The notes under the pieces: model-generated | What the model saw: only the letters and a program-made list of their open reading frames with translations | Told to the model about the DNA's origin: nothing | The model's database searches: none | Origin: an uncultured bacterium | GTDB lineage: Bacteria > Bacillota > Clostridia > Lachnospirales > Lachnospiraceae | Length of the DNA stretch: 15,283 nucleotides | Reading direction: 5' to 3' | Assembly (NCBI GenBank): GCA_905215405.1 | Contig: CAJMQE010000090.1 | Coordinates: 1-15,283 of the forward strand | Position numbers and translations under genes: made by a program | Part shown: in pieces, positions 1-6,950 of the stretch | Layout of the letters: each line of letters opens with the position of its first letter | How positions within the stretch are numbered: position 1 is the stretch's first letter

Positions 1-39
1 CACACCACATTTTCTGTGATGTGAGACTTTCTTAACTTA

Positions 40-717
40 ATGCCATTGGGTAAAAATGAGGGAGATTTTTATCATGAAAGTGATGTATGGAGCTTCCTTA
101 ATTTGATATCAAAAGAAGATGAAGATAGTTGTTATCCATATGCAAATGAGAAATATCGTCAGCTATTTAAACATTCATTATGGATGGTGCCAGGTGTTAA
201 AGAAGCGAAAGCTTTAAGTAAGTTGATGAAGAAGCATCCTGTGTTTGGTAGTGGAGCCTTTGAAATTATTAATGTTGCCGGAGATGGTGATGAGGAAGAA
301 AAATCAGAAGACGCGTTAAAGAAGGTTCATGAGGCAATTGATAATGCAGGCGGAGGTTACACAATTACGCTTTCTTGTGGTAAATTAACTACAGGAGTAA
401 CTGTAAAAGAATGGACAGCTGTATTTATGCTTGCAGGTTCCTTTTCCACTTCGGCAGCTAATTATTTACAAACTATTTTCCGCGTACAGTCACCTTGTAA
501 CATTGATGGAAAGATTAAGCAGAGCTGTTATGTGTTTGATTTTGCACCTGACAGAACACTTAAAATGGTTGCAGAATCTGTTGCATTATCAACAAAAGCA
601 GGAAAGGCGAATGAATCAGACAAAAGAATAATGGGCGAGTTTTTAAACTATTGCCCAGTAATTTCTGTTGAAGGAACAGCAATGAAAAAGTATGACACTA
701 ATAAATTACTTCAATGA
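40..717 (+). pseudogene. C-terminal fragment of a restriction-type SF2 helicase
   Basis: This is a remnant of a large helicase of the kind found in restriction enzymes. About 225 residues remain. Helicase motif V is visible as LTTGVT (residues 116-121), and a motif VI-like QTIFRVQSP (144-152) follows the conserved stretch SAANYL. The middle part, SLWMVPGVKEAKALS (46-60), is what I recall from Lachnospiraceae restriction-type helicases of about 1000 residues. Motifs I-III and any nuclease domain are absent. All three forward frames are stopped before position 36 (TGA 17-19, TGA 22-24, TAA 33-35), so the fragment does not connect to an intact upstream gene. The 3' end stops at a point where I would expect the protein to continue, next to a transposon-like sequence. 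I am confident it is a helicase piece and less sure which restriction type it came from. Confidence 0.7.
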
Positions 718-890
718 TAGTGTTGTAGTCCTGCATAAAAATGCCTCCTTTCGTAATCTAAAAATAATGACTACGAAAAAACTATAACACTTTATAAGAA
801 TGCGTGATCCGGCGAAGTGGAAAAGTGTTCCGTTACGACCGGAAACACTGAACCGTTGCTAGCGGAATCGGTGATCCGATGAAGCGGAAT
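698..890 (-). mobile_element. Remnant of an IS21-like element: transposase start plus terminal repeats
   Basis: Read on the minus strand, an AAGGAGG ribosome site (744-750) sits 7 bases before an ATG (734-736) that opens a 12-codon frame, MQDYNTIIEVIY, ending in TAG at 698-700. This looks like a transposase gene cut short after its first codons. Upstream of it on that strand, 804-822 and 871-889 are diverged direct copies (16 of 19 identical, core GTGATCCG..GAAG.GGAA). An imperfect hairpin, AGTGTTCCG against CGGAAACACT, lies between them (824-849). Repeats like these beside istA are typical of IS21-family ends. The family assignment is from memory and not certain. The breakpoint with the helicase fragment lies near 700. 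Nothing was recognised between about 900 and 1080 apart from a small ATCTAA/TTAGAT palindrome. Confidence 0.4.
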
Positions 891-1087
891 TTGCAATGGA
901 TTGGAGTTTGAAGCGGTGTTGGGGAAGGTGAAGAAATAGAATGATAAAATATGATGATCAGAATATGCCTTAGTCGAAAATATTAATCTAAGTTTAGATA
1001 GAGAACAGTGCTAATTTGATACCGTCATAGAATATACTATAAAAAAGTCCGTTTTGAAAAAACTTTTCTATACCTACGCTAATCATA

Positions 1088-1116
1088 TTGACAAATTACG
1101 ATTTGACGAATATAAT
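1088..1116 (+). promoter_or_regulatory. Consensus sigma-A promoter of the ars operon
   Basis: TTGACA (1088-1093), 17 bases, then TATAAT (1111-1116): a perfect match to the housekeeping consensus with ideal spacing. Transcription would start near 1123, about 30 bases before arsR. Such a strong promoter implies that control is mainly by repression. Confidence 0.85.
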
Positions 1117-1143
1117 AATACATATCGACAGATTTCGATTTGA
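1099..1143. promoter_or_regulatory. Putative ArsR operator repeats
   Basis: The octamer CGATTTGA occurs at 1099-1106 and again at 1136-1143, one copy between the -35 and -10 boxes and one just before the ArsR start. Between them, ATAT (1110-1113) and ATAT (1122-1125), flanked by CGA and CG, form a short dyad around the -10 and start site. Repeats overlapping the promoter of an autoregulated arsR are where its repressor normally binds. Which of these elements is bound cannot be decided from sequence. Confidence 0.5.
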
Positions 1144-1152
1144 GGTGATTAT

Positions 1153-1488
1153 ATGGAATATTATATAAATAACATTAAAGTTTTTAAGGCGCTAGGTGAT
1201 CCTAAGAGAGCAATGATTGTTGATATGCTTTCTTGTGGAGAACTATGTGCTTGCGACATTCTTGAGGAATTTGAAATGTCTCAATCCACGCTGTCCCACC
1301 ATATGAAAATTTTGCGTGAGTGCGGACTAGTGAATGGGCGTGAAGAAGGCAAATGGACTTATTATTCACTTGACGAAGAGGAAATTGAGAGAACAAAGCA
1401 GTTTTTTCTTACAATTACTTCCGATACGAAAAACTGCATCTGCAAGGTAGGCGAGTATCGTTGTCAGAAGTGCGCTAAAAATGAGTAA
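1153..1488 (+). CDS. arsR: ArsR/SmtB-family arsenite-responsive repressor
   Basis: This 111-residue winged-helix repressor should bind the operon promoter and release it when As(III) or Sb(III) binds. The metal-binding motif ELCACD places Cys32 and Cys34 in the same positions as in the classical plasmid ArsR, although the third ligand there (Cys37) is Leu here. Cys28 lies close by and might substitute. The recognition helix follows as SQSTLSHHMKILRECGLV, then the wing (REEGKWTYYSL). The C-terminus carries an extra cysteine cluster, Cys95-x-Cys97 and Cys104-x2-Cys107, that is not part of the standard short ArsR. The start is supported by GAGGTG upstream. It is the first gene of the operon, with 13 bases to the next start. 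Confidence 0.93.
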   Translation: MEYYINNIKVFKALGDPKRAMIVDMLSCGELCACDILEEFEMSQSTLSHHMKILRECGLVNGREEGKWTYYSLDEEEIERTKQFFLTITSDTKNCICKVGEYRCQKCAKNE

Positions 1489-1501
1489 TAAGGAGAAAAC
1501 T

Positions 1502-3145
1502 ATGAAAATTATTATCATCGGTGCAGTAGCGGCGGGAACATCAGCAGCAGCCAAAGCTAGAAGAAACAATGAAAATGCTGAGATTATTATTTATGAAAAA
1601 GATAACTATATCTCGTATTCGGGTTGTGGAATGCCATATTACATTGGCGGAGAGGTCGAGAATGCAGATAAATTGACCCCGCGCAATCCTGAGTTTTTTA
1701 AGAGCAAATATAACGTCGATATCAAATTATTACATGAAGTTCTCGTGATCGACCCAGATAAGAAATCAGTAAAGGTAAAGGATTTGACATCTGGTAACGA
1801 GTTTATCGACCATTACGACAAACTGGTCATTGCTACAGGGGCAACTGCTTTTGTCCCAACGATTCAAGGCGTTGATTTAGAGCATGTCTTCACGCTGAGA
1901 AATATTAATGACATGAATCGAATTAAAACCTTTATTGATACAAAGCACCCCAAAACGGTAGCAATCATCGGTACAGGATTTATCGGGTTAGAGGTTTGTG
2001 AAAACCTCAGATTGCTCGGTATAGAGGTAGTACTAATTGAGAGGTTGCCACAAGTGACACCAGGACTAGACAGCGATATTGCAGTATATGTGCAAAATCA
2101 TATTGAAGACCACGGTGTAAAAGTATACACAGATGCAGCGGTGACAGAGCTGACAGAGAACACTGTTGTTCTTGCAAGTGGTGAAAAAATCCAAGCAGAA
2201 ATGGTCATTGTATCTACTGGCGTGCGTCCCAATGTTAATCTTGCAAAAGAAGCAGGTATTGACCTTGGAATAACTGGAGCAATACGCGTCGATGAAAAAA
2301 TGCAGACGAATCTGCTTGATATCTATGCTTGCGGAGATTGTATTGAACATTTTCATGTGGTTACTGGAAAACCTGTTTACCGTCCCCTAGGCTCTACTGC
2401 TAATAAAACAGGTAGAATTGTGGGCGATGTAATTACTGGTGGAAATCTAGCATTTCGAGGTGTTCTTGGTACAGGTATCTTTAAAGTGTTTGATATGACA
2501 GTAGCGCAAACTGGATTATCAGAGCGAGAAGCAAAAGAATTAGGTTATGATGTAGCAGTTTGCCATAATACAAAACCCAACAAACCAGAATACATGAACG
2601 GTCAGGAAATGACCATCAAAGGAATCGCTAATAAAGTCGATGGAAGACTCTTAGGTGTGCAAATCGTGGGTAGTGAAGGTGTTGATAAGCGCTTAGATGT
2701 TTTTGCAACAGCAATTAGTTTCAAGGCAAAAGTCGAAGATCTATTCCACCTTGATCTGGGCTATGCTCCGCCTTTTTCTACCACAAAAGACCCTGTTATG
2801 TATACTGGTATGATTTTAGACAATGCCATCAATGGAGGAAGGCCCTTAATCACAGCACAAGAACTCAATGAACTGATGGAATCGGAGGAGAAATACACTC
2901 TAATTGATGCAAGAGTCAGTGAACAATACGAAAAAGATCACATAGATACCGCTCAAAGCATGCCTCATATTAGTATACGGTCTCTAGCTGAAAATCTAGA
3001 TAAAGATTCAGTGGTGGTTACCTACTGTAATAAAGGTGTTACAGGAAATGCAGTACAAAATATTCTATTAGGTAAGGGGTTTAAGCGAGTATACAACCTA
3101 TCTGGTGGTCAGAAACACTATGCTAAGAATCAAAATAAAAAATAA
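1502..3145 (+). CDS. CoA-disulfide/persulfide reductase-like flavoprotein with C-terminal rhodanese domain
   Basis: This 547-residue flavoprotein belongs to the pyridine nucleotide-disulfide oxidoreductase family. The FAD-binding motif is at the N-terminus (IIIGAVAAGTSAAAKARR). The single redox cysteine Cys42 lies in SYSGCGMPYY, where CoA-disulfide reductases and NADH oxidases carry theirs. The NAD(P)H-binding GTGFIG is at 157-162 and the second FAD motif CGD at 277-279. A rhodanese domain occupies about residues 455-545 with active-site Cys509 in YCNKGVTG. Family knowledge suggests reduction of CoA disulfide or of persulfides/polysulfides. Within an ars operon it may maintain the thiols needed for As(III) handling, which is inference. 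The ATG at 1502 is preferred over 1481 because AAGGAG (1490-1495) precedes it and arsR ends at 1488. Confidence 0.88.
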   Translation: MKIIIIGAVAAGTSAAAKARRNNENAEIIIYEKDNYISYSGCGMPYYIGGEVENADKLTPRNPEFFKSKYNVDIKLLHEVLVIDPDKKSVKVKDLTSGNEFIDHYDKLVIATGATAFVPTIQGVDLEHVFTLRNINDMNRIKTFIDTKHPKTVAIIGTGFIGLEVCENLRLLGIEVVLIERLPQVTPGLDSDIAVYVQNHIEDHGVKVYTDAAVTELTENTVVLASGEKIQAEMVIVSTGVRPNVNLAKEAGIDLGITGAIRVDEKMQTNLLDIYACGDCIEHFHVVTGKPVYRPLGSTANKTGRIVGDVITGGNLAFRGVLGTGIFKVFDMTVAQTGLSEREAKELGYDVAVCHNTKPNKPEYMNGQEMTIKGIANKVDGRLLGVQIVGSEGVDKRLDVFATAISFKAKVEDLFHLDLGYAPPFSTTKDPVMYTGMILDNAINGGRPLITAQELNELMESEEKYTLIDARVSEQYEKDHIDTAQSMPHISIRSLAENLDKDSVVVTYCNKGVTGNAVQNILLGKGFKRVYNLSGGQKHYAKNQNKK

Positions 3146-3171
3146 TATTAAAAACAAATAAAGGGGTCAAA

Positions 3172-4242
3172 ATGATGGTCAAAGAAAAAACACAAGGTAT
3201 AGGATTTTTTGAAAAATACCTTACCATATGGGTCCTTCTCTGCATGGCAGCGGGGATTTTAATCGGAAGATTTTTACCGGGGATTCGTTCGGCTTTAGAA
3301 AATATGCAAATAGCAGATCAGAACATTCCTCTTGCAATACTTATGTGGATTATGATTTATCCAATGATGTTAAAAGTTGATTTTAAGTCTGTAAAAAATG
3401 TAGGAAAGCATCCGCAAGGTGTCATTATATCGACTCTTGCCAGTTGGGGAATTAAGCCTTTTCTGATGTTTGGATTGGCTACATTATTTTTTCAGTATAT
3501 ATTTAGCTACTTTATTCCGGCAGATTTAGCTACAAATTTTGTAACGGGAGCAGTATTGTTGGGAGCGGCACCTTGTACCGCTATGGTATTTGTTTGGAGT
3601 ACATTGACAAAAGGCAATCCAGCACAAACGCTTGTTCAGGTTTCTGTTAATGATTTGCTTATTTTAGTATTGTTTATACCAATCGTTCAGTTGTTGCTTG
3701 GCATTAATAATGTGGTGCTGCCAATTGGTATTCTTGTTATGTCCATCGTATTGTTTGTTGTAATACCTCTGGTTGCAGGTGTTCTTTCAAGGGTTTTAAT
3801 AACAAAGCATAAGGGTGAAGAATATTTCAATAAAAAGTTTGTGACTAAGTTCGATGGTGTAACAACTGTCGGTTTACTTTTGACACTTATCATTATCTTT
3901 ATTTTCCAAGGTGATATTATTGTGAAAAATCCTCTTTATGTACTGTTAATTGCGGTACCGCTTGTTCTTCAGAATATGATTTCCTTTGCTTTGACATATG
4001 CCGTCAGCAAAGGGGCGAAATTACCTCGTGATATTGCTGCGCCGGCTTCTTTGATTGCTGCTTCTGACTTCTTTGAATTATCGGTGGCGGTCGCGATAGC
4101 AATTTTTGGTGTAGATTCACCGGTAGTTCTTGTCTGTACTGTAGGAGTGCTTACAGAGGTACCTGTAATGCTACTGCTCGTCAAGTTTGTAAATAAAACA
4201 AAACACTGGTTCCCACAGCCAATAGCTGATAACAATCAATAA
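3172..4242 (+). CDS. acr3: ACR3-family arsenite efflux permease
   Basis: A 356-residue, very hydrophobic protein with roughly ten membrane-spanning segments, the usual size for ACR3 (often annotated arsB). It exports arsenite across the cytoplasmic membrane. The family signature is clear: GAAPCTAMVFVWS with the essential cysteine (Cys135), the early segment MWIMIYPMMLKVDF, and SDFFELSVAVAIAIFG with the conserved glutamate in the ninth helix region. Such permeases use the proton gradient alone or work with ArsA. Here arsD and arsA follow directly, so ATP-driven coupling is plausible. AAGGGG (3161-3166) is placed suitably for either the ATG at 3172 or the adjacent one at 3175. The gap to the previous gene is 26 bases. 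Confidence 0.95.
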   Translation: MMVKEKTQGIGFFEKYLTIWVLLCMAAGILIGRFLPGIRSALENMQIADQNIPLAILMWIMIYPMMLKVDFKSVKNVGKHPQGVIISTLASWGIKPFLMFGLATLFFQYIFSYFIPADLATNFVTGAVLLGAAPCTAMVFVWSTLTKGNPAQTLVQVSVNDLLILVLFIPIVQLLLGINNVVLPIGILVMSIVLFVVIPLVAGVLSRVLITKHKGEEYFNKKFVTKFDGVTTVGLLLTLIIIFIFQGDIIVKNPLYVLLIAVPLVLQNMISFALTYAVSKGAKLPRDIAAPASLIAASDFFELSVAVAIAIFGVDSPVVLVCTVGVLTEVPVMLLLVKFVNKTKHWFPQPIADNNQ

Positions 4243-4271
4243 CAATAATAATTTAATAGGAGATGTTTTAT

Positions 4272-5114
4272 ATGAAAGAAATAACTATTGATTACCTTTA
4301 TCTCGATTTAAATACCTGCGACCGTTGTGTCGGAACAGATGAAGTTTTAGACGGAGTCTTAGATGTTTTAGAACCGGCATTGCAACTGGCTGGATATAAA
4401 GTCGTTCGACGTAAAACAGAAATGTCTACAGCGGAGATTGCGGCTGAATATCAGTTTCTATCATCCCCGACTATTCGTGTAAACAGTAAGGATATCTGCC
4501 TTACAGTAGAAGAAAATGATTGCGGGTGTTGCAGTGATATAGCTGGATGCGACGTGGAATGCCGCGTTTTTCGATATGAAGATGAAGTCTACGAAATTCC
4601 TCCGAAAGAAATGCTCGCAAATGCTATTTTGAAAACCTTGTTTTCCGACAATGTTGACATTACCAATACAGCATATATAATGCCAGAAAATCTTAAGGAG
4701 TTCTATGCAAGTAAAAATAATAATAAGAATGGAGAATTTACTATGAAAAGAATATCTATTTATGAGCCCGCTATGTGCTGTGAAACCGGAGTTTGCGGAG
4801 TCGGCGTTGACCCTGAACTGCTTCGCATTTCCACTGCATTCAGTAACTTAAAGAAATACGGTGTAGTGGTCAACCGCTATAACTTGAGCAATGCTCCACA
4901 GGAATTTATAAAGAACGTTGAAATCAATAAACTTATTATGGGTGATGGTGTTGAGTCACTGCCTGCAACGGTAGTGGACGGTAAAATCGTTATGACAAAG
5001 AAATACCCGAGCAATGCTGAGATTGCAGAATGGCTTGGTGTTCCGGAGTCTTATCTTGGTGAAGAAAAAAAATCAAGCGGCGGTGGCTGCTGTAACGGTG
5101 GAGGTTGTTGTTAA
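4272..5114 (+). CDS. arsD: DUF2703-ArsD fusion: arsenic metallochaperone
   Basis: This 280-residue protein joins two domains usually found as separate genes. Residues 1 to about 150 match the thioredoxin-like DUF2703 family seen in ars operons, with cysteines in TCDRC and in DCGCC..GC..EC. From Met158 onward the sequence is a full ArsD of 123 residues with its As(III)-binding cysteines in AMCCETGVC, exactly at ArsD positions 12, 13 and 18, and two C-terminal CC pairs (CCNGGGCC). ArsD delivers As(III) to ArsA and weakly represses in some systems. The start at 4272 fits AGGAG (4258-4262) nine bases upstream; the ATG at 4263 abuts that site and is unlikely. The linker (SKNNNKNGEFT) looks like a former intergenic region. 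The stop overlaps the arsA start (TAATG). Confidence 0.9.
   Translation: MKEITIDYLYLDLNTCDRCVGTDEVLDGVLDVLEPALQLAGYKVVRRKTEMSTAEIAAEYQFLSSPTIRVNSKDICLTVEENDCGCCSDIAGCDVECRVFRYEDEVYEIPPKEMLANAILKTLFSDNVDITNTAYIMPENLKEFYASKNNNKNGEFTMKRISIYEPAMCCETGVCGVGVDPELLRISTAFSNLKKYGVVVNRYNLSNAPQEFIKNVEINKLIMGDGVESLPATVVDGKIVMTKKYPSNAEIAEWLGVPESYLGEEKKSSGGGCCNGGGCC
4731..4745 (+). promoter_or_regulatory. Internal ribosome-binding site and ATG for stand-alone ArsD
   Basis: GGAG (4731-4734) lies eight bases before an in-frame ATG (4743-4745) that begins a normal-length ArsD. Reinitiation here would give a separate 123-residue ArsD in addition to the fusion. The site is embedded in the linker codons of the fusion. 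Confidence 0.55.
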
Positions 5115-6850
5115 TGAAAGACTTTGATGTAAAGAATATTCCCCTAACAAAATATATGTTTTTTACCGGCAAAGGCGGCGTTGGAAAAACATCAATCGCC
5201 TGTGCTACTGCGGTTACCCTTGCTGATAACGGTAAAAAGGTACTACTCATTAGTACCGATCCGGCTTCCAATCTTCAGGATGTATTTTCTACAGATCTAA
5301 CAAGTAAGGGAGTTCCGATTGAAGAAGTTCCCGGTCTTGTTGTTGCGAACCTTGATCCAATTCAAGCCGCTGCGGAATATAGAGAAAGCGTAATTGCCCC
5401 TTATCGAAGTAAGCTACCTGATGCTGTCCTTGACAATATGGAGGAACAACTTTCCGGTTCCTGCACAGTTGAGATTGCTGCATTTAACGAGTTTTCTAAT
5501 TTTATAACTGACAAAACAACAGAGAGAGAATATGACCATATCATATTTGATACAGCGCCTACTGGACATACGCTTAGGATGTTGCAGCTTCCGTCTGCTT
5601 GGACTAATTTTATAAGCGAAAGCACACATGGTGCATCTTGCTTAGGTCAACTTTCAGGGTTAGAGGAACGAAAAGATATATACAAACAGGCAGTCAATAC
5701 GCTTGCAGACGGTAATGCTACTACGCTTGTATTGGTATCTCGACCCGATAAAACACCGCTCCAAGAAGCAGAGCGAGCTTCCGGAGAGCTTGCGGATTTG
5801 GGTGTTAACAATCAAATACTTGTCATAAACGGTGTTATGCCTTCCTTTGATGATAGCGTATCTGAAAGCCTTTATAATAAACAGCAGGCAGCTTTAACCG
5901 AGATACCTAATAATATCAAAAAGCTTAACTTGTACTCTGTTCCGCTACGGGCATATAACATCACAGGAATGGATAATGTTCGGGCACTTCTGTCTAAGGA
6001 TAGTTTTGAAATCAGCGAAGAAACTATAAATGCAACTACAGTACCTACTTTGAAAAATGTGATTGATGATTTGTATCAGAATGACAAAAAGGTCATTTTT
6101 ACAATGGGAAAAGGCGGAGTCGGTAAAACCTCTATCGCTGCAGCGATTGCATTTGCTTTGGCTTCTAAAGGCAAAAAAGTACACCTTACAACTACCGATC
6201 CAGCAGCGCATCTGAAGTATGTTGCCAAAGAAACAGAAAACATCACAATGAGCCATATCGACGAAGAAGCGGAATTGAAGCGCTATCAGGACGAGGTGCT
6301 TTCCAAAGCACGTGAGACCATGTCAGAAGATGATGTTGCTTATGTTGAAGAGGATCTACGTTCACCCTGCACACAGGAAATCGCCGTATTCCGTGCCTTT
6401 GCTGAGGTAGTAGATAAAGCCGATAATGAGGTTGTTGTCATTGACACTGCACCCACAGGGCACACGCTTTTATTGCTAGATTCCACACAGAGCTACCATC
6501 GTGAGGTGAAACGGACACAGGGGGACATTCCCGAGAATGTTAAAAAGCTGCTACCCCGCTTGCGCAACGAAAAAGAAACCGAAGTCATTATCGTGACGCT
6601 TGCAGAAACTACTCCTGTATATGAAGCCATGCGTTTAGAGGAGGATTTAAAACGTGCAGAGATTTCCACAAAGTGGTGGGTAATTAATTCATCAATGCAC
6701 GCTACCGAAACCACTAACCGCTTGCTAAAAGCAAAGGCCAGCCATGAAATTGAGTGGATAAACAAGGTTGATACTCATACGGAGGGTAACTTTGCTGTTA
6801 TCAGTTGGAGTGCAGAGGATATTAACGGGAAGAATCTATTAGCACTTTAA
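5114..6850 (+). CDS. arsA: ArsA arsenite-stimulated ATPase, two-domain
   Basis: This 578-residue soluble ATPase couples ATP hydrolysis to As(III) export and receives its metal from ArsD. It is the tandem type: both halves carry the deviant P-loop GKGGVGKT (residues 19-26 and 332-339) and the signature DTAPTGHT (146-153 and 444-451). The three metal ligands known from the plasmid enzyme (Cys113, Cys172, Cys422) have clear counterparts at Cys117 (SGSCTVEIAAF), Cys176 (GASCLGQL) and Cys419 (SPCTQEIAVF), so the metalloid site is intact. The ATG at 5114 overlaps the arsD stop by one base, with GGAGG (5100-5104) nine bases upstream, indicating translational coupling; an upstream in-frame TTG at 5105 is less likely. 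It is the last gene of the operon, and no arsC follows. Confidence 0.96.
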   Translation: MKDFDVKNIPLTKYMFFTGKGGVGKTSIACATAVTLADNGKKVLLISTDPASNLQDVFSTDLTSKGVPIEEVPGLVVANLDPIQAAAEYRESVIAPYRSKLPDAVLDNMEEQLSGSCTVEIAAFNEFSNFITDKTTEREYDHIIFDTAPTGHTLRMLQLPSAWTNFISESTHGASCLGQLSGLEERKDIYKQAVNTLADGNATTLVLVSRPDKTPLQEAERASGELADLGVNNQILVINGVMPSFDDSVSESLYNKQQAALTEIPNNIKKLNLYSVPLRAYNITGMDNVRALLSKDSFEISEETINATTVPTLKNVIDDLYQNDKKVIFTMGKGGVGKTSIAAAIAFALASKGKKVHLTTTDPAAHLKYVAKETENITMSHIDEEAELKRYQDEVLSKARETMSEDDVAYVEEDLRSPCTQEIAVFRAFAEVVDKADNEVVVIDTAPTGHTLLLLDSTQSYHREVKRTQGDIPENVKKLLPRLRNEKETEVIIVTLAETTPVYEAMRLEEDLKRAEISTKWWVINSSMHATETTNRLLKAKASHEIEWINKVDTHTEGNFAVISWSAEDINGKNLLAL

Positions 6851-6906
6851 TAAGGATAGCCGTCAGACGATTGACAGAGAAATCAAGGTTAAGAGCAGAT
6901 AAAGAA

Positions 6907-6944
6907 TTAGCTATTACGATAGTGGCTTCCGTCGTAATAGCTAA
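6907..6944. terminator. Bidirectional terminator between convergent operons
   Basis: TTAGCTATTACGA (6907-6919) and its exact reverse complement (6932-6944) form a 13-bp perfect stem with a 12-base loop, 56 bases after arsA. TTTT follows on the plus strand (6948-6951), and a T-rich stretch follows on the minus strand. It lies 6 bases beyond the end of the convergent STAND gene, so it can end both transcripts. The stem is AT-rich and the T tracts are short, so its strength is uncertain. Confidence 0.7.
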
Positions 6945-6950
6945 ATGGTT

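Noticed and set aside
900..1080. Possible RNA gene or small ORF before the ars promoter
   Set aside because: Only small imperfect palindromes and no ribosome site with a sustained frame; nothing supportable.
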